Below are positions 25,499 through 33,554 of a stretch of DNA of 64,000 nucleotides, in pieces (positions within the stretch are counted from its first letter, which is position 1; each line of letters begins with the position of its first letter). The notes below the pieces were generated by a model. The model was given only the letters and a program-made list of their open reading frames with translations, did no database searches and was not told where the DNA came from. Both the position numbers and the translations under genes were made by a program. The DNA is from Sphingobium chungbukense (GTDB taxonomy: Bacteria > Pseudomonadota > Alphaproteobacteria > Sphingomonadales > Sphingomonadaceae), in NCBI RefSeq assembly GCF_001005725.1, contig NZ_LBIC01000019.1, positions 1-64,000 on the forward strand, given 5' to 3'.

Positions 25499-26017
25499 AT
25501 GCACATCATGATTCCGCGGCGGTTCCTTCCCTCTCTGGCCCTGTTCCTGTCCGGTTGCGCGAGCACCTTTCAGGGCTATCCCTCCCTCGCCAAGCGGGCC
25601 ATCGAAGGCGCGCCGATCGCGGAGGCCGCGCCGCAGCCCTCCCGGTCGGCCGGAGCCGGAGCTGATCCAGAATGTGGACCGGCTGACCGCGCAGGCGCAG
25701 GCGGCGGGGCGGCCTTCGACAAGGCCTGGCCCGCGGCGGACAAGGCGGCGAAGGCGGCCAGCGGGTCGGCGGTGTCGAGCGAGGCCTGGGTGGCGGCGCA
25801 GACGGCGTTGAGCGCGCTGGAGTCGGCGCGCAATGACAGCGTTTCGGCTTTGGCGAGCCTGGACGTGCTCTATGTCGAACGCAGCAATGCGGTTTCGGAG
25901 GGCAAGGTCAGCGGCGGCATCGATATGATCGATGCGGCGCGGGGAACCGTACTGGCGATCGTCGATGGGCAGAATGACCGGCTGGATGTGCTCAAGGGGC
26001 GGTTGGCGCAGCCCTGA
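25499..26017 (+). CDS. Putative lipoprotein, function unknown
   Basis: 172 aa as read. Signal peptide with lipobox LFLSGC (Cys at about residue 20), then a helical, Ala-rich body with SSEAWVAAQTALSALESARND and SALASLDVLYVERSN. The middle (residues about 48-72) is Gly/Ala/Arg-rich and unlike the rest, while the +1 frame there reads PELIQNVDRLTAQAQAAG, a more natural helix. Two compensating indels near 25,650 and 25,712 are therefore likely. ATG 25508 is an alternative start. No family with known function was recognised. Confidence 0.65.
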   Translation: MHIMIPRRFLPSLALFLSGCASTFQGYPSLAKRAIEGAPIAEAAPQPSRSAGAGADPECGPADRAGAGGGAAFDKAWPAADKAAKAASGSAVSSEAWVAAQTALSALESARNDSVSALASLDVLYVERSNAVSEGKVSGGIDMIDAARGTVLAIVDGQNDRLDVLKGRLAQP

Positions 26018-26028
26018 CCTGAGCATTT

Positions 26029-26054
26029 CATGCTCCTGCGAAGGCAGGAGCATG
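26029..26054. repeat. Single copy of the GCTCCTGCGAAGGCAGGAGC hairpin repeat
   Basis: Perfect 11-bp stem CATGCTCCTGC / GCAGGAGCATG with a GAAG loop, 12 bases after the lipoprotein stop. It is the minimal unit of the element that occurs as inverted pairs at 16151 and 63587. Here it may act as a 3'-end hairpin for the two convergent genes. Confidence 0.85.
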
Positions 26055-26077
26055 ATTCATATAATCCCCGGGCTGGT

Positions 26078-26662
26078 TCAGTCCGAAGCGAGCGCCGCCT
26101 TCACCGCGCCCTTATGCGCTTTCCCGTTGTGGACATAATGGTCGACGCCCTCGCGCATGTCGATCAGCGCTTCGTCCGACAGGTCGCGCATATATTTGGC
26201 GGGGCGGCCTGCCCAGAGCTGGCGGTGCAGCACGGTCTTGCCCGGCGAGAGCAGTGCGCCCGCCGCGAGCATGGCGTCGCTCTCGATCGTGCCGCCGCTC
26301 ATGACGATGGCGCCCAGGCCCACGAAGGCGCGGTCCTTCAGAACGCAGCCATGGACCATCGCCATATGGCCGATGAGCACATCCTCTCCGATGATGCAGG
26401 GCCACCCTTCCTCCGGACGGCCGTCGATGCGGTCGCCGGGGCTGTCGCAATGGATGACCGTGCCGTCCTGAACATTGGTGCGCGCGCCGATATGGATGAA
26501 GTTCACGTCCGCGCGGATCACGCAATTATACCAGATGCTGACGTCGGGGCCGATCTCCACATCGCCGATGATCCGGCAGCCCGGCGCGATGAACGCGCTG
26601 GGGTGGATTTTCGGCGCCTTGCCGTTGAAGGGAATGATGGTGGTTTCCGGGTGATCGGTCAT
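26078..26662 (-). CDS. Gamma carbonic anhydrase-like hexapeptide protein
   Basis: 194 aa left-handed beta-helix of the YrdA/PaaY/CamH type. Hexapeptide turns run through IIGDVEIGPDVSIWYN and onward; metal-ligand histidines are in DGTVIHC and IGHMAMVHGCVL, and the conserved RADVNFIHIGARTNVQD is present. Members are zinc or iron proteins, some with carbonic anhydrase activity, many uncharacterised. ATG 26662 is one base after the hemB stop, so it is coupled to hemB. Confidence 0.92.
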   Translation of the reverse strand: MTDHPETTIIPFNGKAPKIHPSAFIAPGCRIIGDVEIGPDVSIWYNCVIRADVNFIHIGARTNVQDGTVIHCDSPGDRIDGRPEEGWPCIIGEDVLIGHMAMVHGCVLKDRAFVGLGAIVMSGGTIESDAMLAAGALLSPGKTVLHRQLWAGRPAKYMRDLSDEALIDMREGVDHYVHNGKAHKGAVKAALASD

Positions 26663-26663
26663 G

Positions 26664-27656
26664 TCAGGCTCCGAGCAGTCGCGCCGCATGGAGCGCATGA
26701 TAGGTCAGGACGCCCGAGCAGCCCGCGCGCTTGAACGCCAGCAGCGTTTCCAGCACCAGCGCGTCGCGGTCCCCCGCGCCCACGGCGGCGGCGGCCTCCA
26801 GCATCGCATATTCGCCCGACACCTGATAGGCGAAGACGGGTATTTCGAACCGGTCCTTCACCCGGGCGATAATGTCGAGATAGGGCAGGCCCGGCTTCAC
26901 CATCACGCTGTCGGCGCCTTCCGCGATGTCCAGGGCCACCTCGCGCAGGGCCTCCTCGCTGTTGGCGGGGTCCATCTGATAGGTTTTTCTTGTTGCCCTT
27001 CAGCAGGCCGCTCGATCCTACCGCGTCGCGGAACGGGCCGTAGAAGGCGCTCGCATATTTGGCGGAATAGGCCATGATCTGGACATTGGCATGGCCTTCC
27101 TCCTCCAGCGCCTCGCGGATGGCGCCGACGCGGCCGTCCATCATGTCGCTGGGGGCGATGATGTCCGCGCCGCCGCCGCCTGGTTGAGCGACTGGCCGAT
27201 GAGGACGTCGATCGTGGCGTCGTTGACGACATAGCCCGCTTCGTCGAGCAGGCCGTCCTGGCCATGGGCGGTATAGGGTCGAGCGCCACGTCGGTCAGGA
27301 TGCCGATGTCGGGCACCGCGTCCTTGATCGCGCGGATGGCGCGGCACATGAGATTGTCGGATTGAGCGCCTCTTCGCCGTCGTCGCTGCGGCGTTCGGGC
27401 TGGGTGTTGGGGAAGAGGGCGAGGCAGGGAATGCCCGCCGCCTGCGCTTCCCTTGCGCGCTCGACCATCAGGTCCACCGACCAGCGGGAGACGCCGGGAG
27501 CGACTGGATGGGTTCTTCCACCTGGCTCCCTTCGGTGACGAAAAGCGGCCAGATGAAGTCGCTGGGCGAAAGCCGGTTTTCGGCGTGCATCGCCCGGCTC
27601 CAGGCCGAGGCGCGGGTGCGGCGCAGGCGAAGCGCCGGATAGGAGGCGTGAGTCAT
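26664..27656 (-). pseudogene. hemB: Delta-aminolevulinic acid dehydratase, five apparent frameshifts (probable sequencing errors)
   Basis: Porphobilinogen synthase, 331 aa if restored. N-terminus MTHASYPALRLRRTR and SDFIWPLFVTEG from ATG 27656; then frame changes near 27,496, 27,359, 27,277 and 27,180 (each one base missing from a C/G run) and at 26,984-26,988 (one extra T). The pieces read in order DLMVERAREAQAAGIP, RAIRAIKDAVPDIGILTDV, YTAHGQDGLLDEAGYV, MAYSAKYASAFYGPFRDA (active-site Lys) and SVMVKPGLPYLDII (second active-site Lys). hemB is essential for haem synthesis unless haem is scavenged, so real loss is improbable. Confidence 0.9.
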
Positions 27657-27730
27657 GGCCGGGGGTGTAGGCCGCCCGGCCGGGGGGATCAAGGTTCCGG
27701 CGATGCCGCCGCTGTGATAGGGCGACCGAC

Positions 27731-28106
27731 ATGCGCGCCATCCATCATATCGCGGTCATCTGTTCCGACTATGCGCGGTCCAGGGCCTTTTATGCCGAGA
27801 TACTGGGCCTTGCCGTGATCCGGGAGGTGTGGCGCGACGAGCGGCAATCGTGGAAATGCGATCTGGACGCGGGCAATGCGCAGATCGAGCTGTTTTCCTT
27901 TCCCGCCGCCGCCGCCCGTCCGACCCGGCCGGAAGCCTGCGGCCTGCGCCACCTTTCCTCACGGTCGACGATCTGGACGCGGAAGTGGCGCGGCTGGAGG
28001 CGGCTGGCGTCGCCTGCGAGGATATACGGATCGATCCCCATACGGGGCGGCGCTTCACCTTCTTCGCCGACCCGGATGGTTGCCGCTGGAACTGTACGAG
28101 GCCTGA
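27731..28106 (+). pseudogene. VOC (glyoxalase/dioxygenase) family protein, two apparent frameshifts
   Basis: 125 aa if restored. N-terminal half MRAIHHIAVICSDYARSRAFY, with the metal His in the IHHIAVIC strand, then KCDLDAGNAQIELFSFP. One T is missing near 27,957 (TCCT(T)CACG), moving TVDDLDAEVARLEAAGV into another frame, and one base is missing near 28,079, moving the ending LPLELYEA (with the C-terminal metal Glu) into a third. Similar to YaeR/YwbC-like glyoxalase I relatives. Divergent from hemB over 74 bases. Confidence 0.8.
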
Positions 28107-28109
28107 TCC

Positions 28110-29701
28110 CTATTTCACGAAGCGGCGGAAGAAGCTGTCCGCATTCCATTGCGGCCGGTCCGGCGCATTGGCGACGCGCAGGGTCACGGCGGCGACATAA
28201 TCGTTGAGCTTCACAGATTCGGCGGGCATCACCGGCTGGTTCGCATCGTCCTTCGGCGAATGGTAGATGTTGGCACGCCAGGCCTTCTCCACCGTCGCCT
28301 CCGGCGTGTCCGCCTTGAAGCCATATTTGAAGAACAGCGCGGGGATGCCCTCCGAATGAAGCTGTACTGGTCCGAGCGGATGAAGACGTTGCGGTCTGGG
28401 AAGGGATCGGGCGTGATCGGCAGGTTCATCTGCGCGCTCACCGCCGCCGCATCCTGGCCGAGGCTGCTCTGGTCGTAGCCGATCGGCGTCACGCTGGTGA
28501 GCGGGAAGATCGGCAGTGCCATGTCGAAATTGAGGTCCGCCACCATCGCCTTGCGCGGCACGGTCGGGCGGCGGGCGAAATAGGTGGAACCCAGCAGCCC
28601 CTTTTCCTCCGCCGTGACGAAGGCGAAGAGGATCGAGCGTTTGGGCTTCACCTTGCCCTGCCGCAGGGCACGGGCGATTTCCAGCAGGCTGGCGACGCCC
28701 GAGGCATTGTCGATCGCGCCGTTGTAGATCGCGTCGCCGTCGATCGGCGTGCCGATGCCATAGCCGTCCAGATGGGCGGAGAGGACGACATAGTCCTTTT
28801 TGAGATGCCGGTCCGTGCCCGGCATGACGGCAATGATATTGGGCGAGGAAAGTTCGGCGCGCCGGGTCGCCACCCTGGCATCGAGGCGCTGGGCAAGCGC
28901 GAAGGACGGCACGGGCGCGGACTGGTCGGCGGCGGCGGCGATCTGCGCGAAATCATGGCCCGACCCGGCAAAGAGCAGCGCCGATTTCGCCGGATCGAAC
29001 TGGGCGGTGAGGAAGGGCGTGGCGGCGTCGCGCAGGGCCGCGTCCTTGAAGAACAGCGCCGGTTGGCTCGATAGCGCCGTGCGGCGGCCCCACGGGATTT
29101 CCACCTGCCTGGGCGTGACGAGCTGGATCAGCCCCAGCGCGCCCCGCTTCGCCAGCCAGCCCGCCCGTTCGGAACGGGCATGGGATTTGAGCGCGCCGGA
29201 AATGGACGAAGGGCCGCCGGACAGGACCACCACGATCTTGCCCTTAAGGTCCAGTCCGGCGAAATCGTCATGGCCGGCTTCGGGCAGGTGCAGGCCATAG
29301 CCGGCAAAGACCAAGGGCGCGTCCAGCGCCTCGGGCACGGGACCACCGCTGCCGGAAAAGATGATGTCGCCGGGGACCGAAAGCGGCGTCGCGCCCTGCG
29401 GCCCGACCAGCCGGGCGCTGCTGCCGTCCGCCAATATCACCTGTTCGACGAAGGCGACCGATTGCCTGTATCCGTCGGTTCCGGCAGGCTGGAGGCCGAG
29501 CGCGCGCAATTGGCCGATCACATAGTCCGCCGCCTTGTCATAGCCCGGCTTGCCGGTGCCCCGCCCTTCATAGGCATCGCTGGCGAGGATCTGGACATGG
29601 CTCCACCACAGGGCGGCGCGATCGTCCGGAGCGGCCATGGCGGCCGCGCTGCCGACCCATGGGGACAGGAGGAGGAAAAGCCCGGAAACCAACTTGCGCA
29701 T
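28110..29701 (-). pseudogene. M28-family zinc aminopeptidase, one apparent frameshift near the C-terminus
   Basis: 531 aa if restored. Signal peptide (residues 1-25, ending AAAMAAP), a PA-type insert (about 130-260), and the M28 catalytic core: LSAHLDGYGIG with metal His, YNGAIDNASGVASLLE with bridging Asp, and AFVTAEEKGLLGSTYF with the catalytic Glu. One G missing near 28,352 breaks the frame after SDQYSFIR; the last 80 residues (..VEKAWRANIYHSPKDDANQP..) lie in another frame and end at 28110. Start is ATG 29701. Exported peptidase; substrate unknown. Divergent from the DUF2807 genes. Confidence 0.88.
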
Positions 29702-29791
29702 CAATCGCTTACCCCCTTTTGCCGCAGGATGTTCATCATGCCCGATCCTGTGCGACGAACAAGGGGGGTTGGAACCGCCACGCTCCTTGTG

Positions 29792-29804
29792 TACTATGTT
29801 AGTA
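29792..29804. promoter_or_regulatory. Palindrome TACTA-TGT-TAGTA in divergent promoter region
   Basis: A 13-bp perfect dyad lies 20 bases before the DUF2807 gene start and 91 bases from the M28 peptidase start. Half-sites of this type are used by GntR (YtrA) and PadR regulators. No such regulator is encoded nearby, so the binding protein is unidentified. Confidence 0.4.
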
Positions 29805-29823
29805 ATACAGTTGGGAGATAGCC

Positions 29824-30550
29824 ATGCCCTTGCCCCGTTCGCAGATGCTGGCGGCTGCCCTCGTCCTGATGACGGGTGCCTGCGGCCGCAGTCCTGAACC
29901 GACCCCCGAACAGGCGCAGACCGCCGGCGACCGGGCGGCGTTCAGGGACTTCAACGCCGTCGAGGCGACCGGGCCGGACGATGTCGTCATCACCATCGGC
30001 AACGGCTTTTCCGTTAAGCCGAGGGCGACCCCAAGACCGTCGGCAGGCTCGACATCCGCGTCGAGGACGGGCGGCTGAAGATCGGGCGTAAATCGGGCAT
30101 GTCCAGCCTGTGGGACGGCGGCAAGGGCGCGACCATCCGCGTCACCATGCCGACGGTAGAGGCGCTGGCCCTGACCGGCACGGGCGAGATGACGCTGGAC
30201 CGGGCGGAGGGCAAGGCGATCGACCTGTCGCTGACCGGCACGGGTGCGTTGAGGATCGGGGCGGTGAAGCTGGACGAATTGCGGGCGGAACTGACCGGAT
30301 CGGGCGATGTGGAACTGGCCGGGACGGTGGGAAGTGCGTCATTCTCCACCACCGGGGCGGGCAATGTGGAGGCCGCGGGCTGAAGGCGGGCAAGGCGGAT
30401 GTCCATGTGATGGGGACCGGCGATGTCGATCTTGCCTCCGACGGGCCGGTCGCTATCAGCATCATGGGAACCGGCGACGTCAGCGTGAAAGGCAAGGCCC
30501 AGTGTACGATCAAGCGCATGGGAACGGGCGAAGCGCGTTGCGCGCCCTGA
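29824..30550 (+). pseudogene. DUF2807 (head GIN-like) exported protein, two apparent frameshifts
   Basis: 242 aa if restored. Signal sequence with lipobox-like LMTGAC at about residues 15-20, then the DUF2807 beta-helix with repeated short Gly turns: ALTGTGEMTLDRAEG, LTGTGALRIGAVK, LTGSGDVELAGT, VMGTGDVDLAS, IMGTGDVSVKG. One G is missing near 30,017 (AAG(G)CCGAGG) and one C near 30,380 (GGC(C)TGAAG), each creating a false stop. Probably a secreted or outer-membrane-anchored protein of unknown role. Its stop overlaps the next DUF2807 gene by one base. Confidence 0.82.
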
Positions 30551-31236
30551 TGACGGTCGTGCCCGGCATCGCGCTGGGGCTGGCCGGCCCGGCCCAGGCA
30601 GCGACGCGGGGCTTTACCGTCACCAGTTTCGACGCGATCCGGATGGATGCGCCGGTCGAGGTCGTCATCACCACCGGCACGGGCGCCTCGGCGCGGGCCG
30701 AGGGGGACCAGGCGGCACTCGACAGGCTGAAGCTGGACGTGTCCGGCCGTTTGCTGTCCGTGACCATGGCGAAGGCGCAGCCGGGCGAGAAAAGCGGCGG
30801 GCGCGCCGTGATCCGGCTGTCGACCGGCGATCTGGGGCGGATCGTGCTGACCGGCGGCGGTTCGGTATCGGTGAGCCGGATGAAGGGGCTGCGCGGCGAG
30901 ATCGTGCTGGGCGGCAATGGCGACGTCCGCGTGGCGGCGGTCGACCTGGAACAGATCAACCTCAGCCTGGCCGGGGCCGGGCGCGCGACGCTGGCCGGAC
31001 GGGCCGGGGTTGCCAATATTCGGGTGACGGGGCCGGGCGCGGTGGCGGCGGAAGCCCTGCGGGCGCGGCAGGCGACGGTCGTCAATGACGGACCGGGAAC
31101 GGTCGCGCTGACTGCCGAAGGGGCCGCCAAGGTGACGGCATCGGGTTCCGGCGACGTGACGGTGACGGGCAAGGCGGCTTGCAGCGTCGACAATCGCGGA
31201 ACGGGGCGGATCAATTGTGGCGGGGAGGCTTATTGA
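30550..31236 (+). CDS. DUF2807 (head GIN-like) exported protein
   Basis: 228 aa from ATG 30550; TTG 30538 gives a slightly longer, better signal peptide (MRALMTVVPGIALGLAGPAQA). After cleavage comes the DUF2807 beta-helix, with FDAIRMDAPVEVVITTGTG and repeated Gly-rich rungs such as VLTGGGSVSVSRM and TASGSGDVTVTGKA, closing CSVDNRGTGRINCGG. It is a tandem paralogue of the preceding gene and translationally coupled to it. The function of the family is unknown; relatives are proposed autotransporter-adhesin-like surface proteins. Confidence 0.85.
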   Translation: MTVVPGIALGLAGPAQAATRGFTVTSFDAIRMDAPVEVVITTGTGASARAEGDQAALDRLKLDVSGRLLSVTMAKAQPGEKSGGRAVIRLSTGDLGRIVLTGGGSVSVSRMKGLRGEIVLGGNGDVRVAAVDLEQINLSLAGAGRATLAGRAGVANIRVTGPGAVAAEALRARQATVVNDGPGTVALTAEGAAKVTASGSGDVTVTGKAACSVDNRGTGRINCGGEAY

Positions 31237-31400
31237 GCAGGGAGGCAGGCGCTGATGGGACTGGAAGCTCGCTTCGTTCGCGCCGCCCCCTGCCCCCCGC
31301 TTGCGGCGCGGAATATACTCGCTGCCACGACCAGGGTTAGGCAAGTCTTTACTCCGGATGCGTTACGGCGGGGCCGAATTCTGGATTGCCGGATTGCCTG

Positions 31401-32669
31401 ATGCGCGCTTTGCTTGCCCTTTCCTTCCTTTCCGCGTTGCTGTCGCCGCAAGCGGCCATGGCGCAGGTTGCCGTCGCCGATAGCGGCGATACGGCGTGGA
31501 TGATCCTGTGCGGCGTGCTGGTGCTGCTGGCGGCGCTGCCTGGACTGGCGCTGCGTCATGCGGGACTCGTGCATGCGCGCAGCGGCCTGTCGGTGATCGT
31601 GCAGGGGCTGGTGGTGGCGGCGGGGGTTTCGCTGCTCTGGGGATTGATCGGGTACAGCCTGGCCTATGCGCCGGGCAGCGGCTGGCTGGGCGGCGGGGCG
31701 AATATGCTGCTGGCCGATCTGGGGGCGTTGCGGGACGGATCGACCGTGCCGGAATCCGCCTTCGTCCTGTTTCAGATGGCGCTGGCGACCTTCGCCGCCT
31801 GCCTGTTGCCCGGCGCGGTGGCGGAACGGGTGCGGATGGGGTGGATGGTGGCCTTTGCGCTGCTCTGGCTGCTGCTGGTCTATGCCCCTGTCGTACATTG
31901 GGTGTGGGGCGGCGGGTGGCTGGCGCATCTGGGCGTCATGGACTTTGCAGGGGCGTTGGTCGTTCATCTGTGCGCGGGGTTTTCGGCGCTGACGCTGGTG
32001 CTGATCGTCGGCAAGCGGCAGGCCGTTCCAACGGGACATGCTCCGGTGCTGGGGCTGGCGGGCGGCGTGCTGCTCTGGATCGGCTGGGCAGGCATGGTCG
32101 GCGGCTGGGCCTTCGGCGCGAGCGACGAGGCGGCAACGGCGATCCTCAACGGCCATTTCGCCGCCTGCGCGGGGGCATTTGGCTGGATGCTGGTGGAGCG
32201 GATCGACGCCGGCCGGGTGACGGCGACAAGTCCGGTGTCGGGAGCCCTGGCCGGGCTGGTGGCGATTTCCGCTTCGGCCAGCGTGGTGGGAACGGGCGGC
32301 GCGATGGCGATCGGGCTGATCGCCGCGCTGCTCTGCCGGATCGGCAAGGGGCTGCTAGGGGCGCGGATCGACGACGCGGCGGATATTTTCCTGATCCATG
32401 GGATTGGCGGGCTGACCGGCATGCTGTTGCTGGTGCCCTTTGCATTGCCTGCACTGGGCGGGGTCGGTTTTGCGGCGGGGATCAGCCTGGGCGGCGCTCT
32501 GGTGGCGCAGATCATCGGCATTGCGGGGGTCGCGATCTGGGCCATGATCGGATCGGCGATCATCGCGCTGATCCTGTCGGTGGTAGTGCCAGCCCGGATC
32601 GGCGCGCGGGCGGAAGCCGAGGGGCTCGACCTGGCGCAGCATGGGCAGCAGGGCTGGGATTTCCGTTAA
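31401..32669 (+). CDS. amt: Divergent ammonium transporter (Amt/MEP family)
   Basis: 422 aa with a signal-like first segment and about eleven membrane helices. Family blocks: HWVWGGGWLAHLGVMDFAGALVVHLCAG, GAVAERVRM, GWAGMVGGWAFGAS and IHGIGGLTGM. The twin histidines of the pore (VVH and IHG) and the Trp of HWVWGGG are kept. By eye the Phe-gate positions and the Ser at the outer ammonium site of E. coli AmtB are not conserved. No glnK accompanies it. Transport of ammonium is likely, but a changed substrate or sensing role is possible. The preceding 164 bases contain no gene. Confidence 0.82.
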   Translation: MRALLALSFLSALLSPQAAMAQVAVADSGDTAWMILCGVLVLLAALPGLALRHAGLVHARSGLSVIVQGLVVAAGVSLLWGLIGYSLAYAPGSGWLGGGANMLLADLGALRDGSTVPESAFVLFQMALATFAACLLPGAVAERVRMGWMVAFALLWLLLVYAPVVHWVWGGGWLAHLGVMDFAGALVVHLCAGFSALTLVLIVGKRQAVPTGHAPVLGLAGGVLLWIGWAGMVGGWAFGASDEAATAILNGHFAACAGAFGWMLVERIDAGRVTATSPVSGALAGLVAISASASVVGTGGAMAIGLIAALLCRIGKGLLGARIDDAADIFLIHGIGGLTGMLLLVPFALPALGGVGFAAGISLGGALVAQIIGIAGVAIWAMIGSAIIALILSVVVPARIGARAEAEGLDLAQHGQQGWDFR

Positions 32670-32674
32670 GGGCG

Positions 32675-33535
32675 ATGGGCGTCGCTGTCGGCATCTTCGC
32701 GCATCAGGAGGAGCGGCGGATCGGGGCCTGCCTTGCCTCCCTGCCGCTCGACCGCGGGGATACGGTCTTTCATGTGCTGGTGAACGGGTCGACGGACAAG
32801 ACTGCCGCGCGGGCGCGGGAGGCGGCTGGCGGACGGACGAATGTGGTGGTGCACGAGCTGGCCGAGGGGGGCAAGGCGCGGACCTGGAACCATTTCGTCC
32901 ATGAGCTGCTGGACGGCGGCGAGGCTATGATCGTCTTCATGGACGGGGATGCGGAAATCGTCGCCGGGTCGATCGATGCCTTGGCGGCGGATCTTGCGGC
33001 GCGGCCGGATGCCCATGCGGCGGCGGGGATGCCGGTCAATGGGCGGTCGGTGGAGCATTATCGCCGCAGCCTGAGGGAAGAGCGCGGATTGTTCGGCGAT
33101 CTCTATGCGCTGTCGGGGCGGTTCGTGGCGGCGATCAGGGCGCGCGGATTGAGGCTGCCCGAGGATCTGGTCGGGGACGACGGGCTGGTGGCGGCATGGG
33201 CGCACACCGATCTGGGGCGTGACGCGGATTGGGAGCGGGAGCGCGTGCTGGCCTGCGAGGAGGCGGGCTTTCGTTGCGAGCCGGTGAGCCTGTGGCGGCC
33301 GTCGACGCTGCGCATGCAATATCGGCGCATGACCAATTATTCGGTGCGCTTTTTCCAGAACCGGATCATTTCCGACATCATGGCCAGCGAGGGAGTGTCG
33401 GGGCTGCCGGGGCGGATGGACGCGCTTTATGGCGCATGGTTGCCGCGTTTTCGGTCGAGGCCGCTGCCCACGGGATGGTTCGACCGGAAGGCTTTGGCGA
33501 AAATGAGGGAGGCGTGGACAAGGGGGAAGCGATAG
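32675..33535 (+). CDS. Glycosyltransferase family 2 protein
   Basis: 286 aa. GT-A fold: N-terminal VAVGIFAHQEERRIGACLASL, nucleotide-binding region VLVNGSTDKTAARA, and the metal-binding DxD in MIVFMDGDAEI at about residues 85-95. No membrane helices, so it acts in the cytoplasm or peripherally. Start ATG 32675, 5 bases after the amt stop, so co-transcription is likely although no functional link is evident. Acceptor and sugar cannot be predicted. Confidence 0.85.
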   Translation: MGVAVGIFAHQEERRIGACLASLPLDRGDTVFHVLVNGSTDKTAARAREAAGGRTNVVVHELAEGGKARTWNHFVHELLDGGEAMIVFMDGDAEIVAGSIDALAADLAARPDAHAAAGMPVNGRSVEHYRRSLREERGLFGDLYALSGRFVAAIRARGLRLPEDLVGDDGLVAAWAHTDLGRDADWERERVLACEEAGFRCEPVSLWRPSTLRMQYRRMTNYSVRFFQNRIISDIMASEGVSGLPGRMDALYGAWLPRFRSRPLPTGWFDRKALAKMREAWTRGKR

Positions 33536-33554
33536 CGCCTCCCCCTCCCCCATC

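Noticed and set aside
26664..27656. True loss of hemB by gene decay
   Set aside because: All catalytic blocks are preserved in order, and neighbours carry the same kind of single-base losses, so sequencing error is the simpler explanation.
29771..29800. GGAAC at 29771 as another EcfG promoter
   Set aside because: No CGTT occurs 16 or 17 bases downstream. The same test failed for the GGAAC at 34914, 53046 and 59815.
23640..30380. Programmed frameshifting or phase variation
   Set aside because: Sites share no slippery heptamer, no long homopolymer tract and no downstream structure, and they fall in unrelated housekeeping genes.
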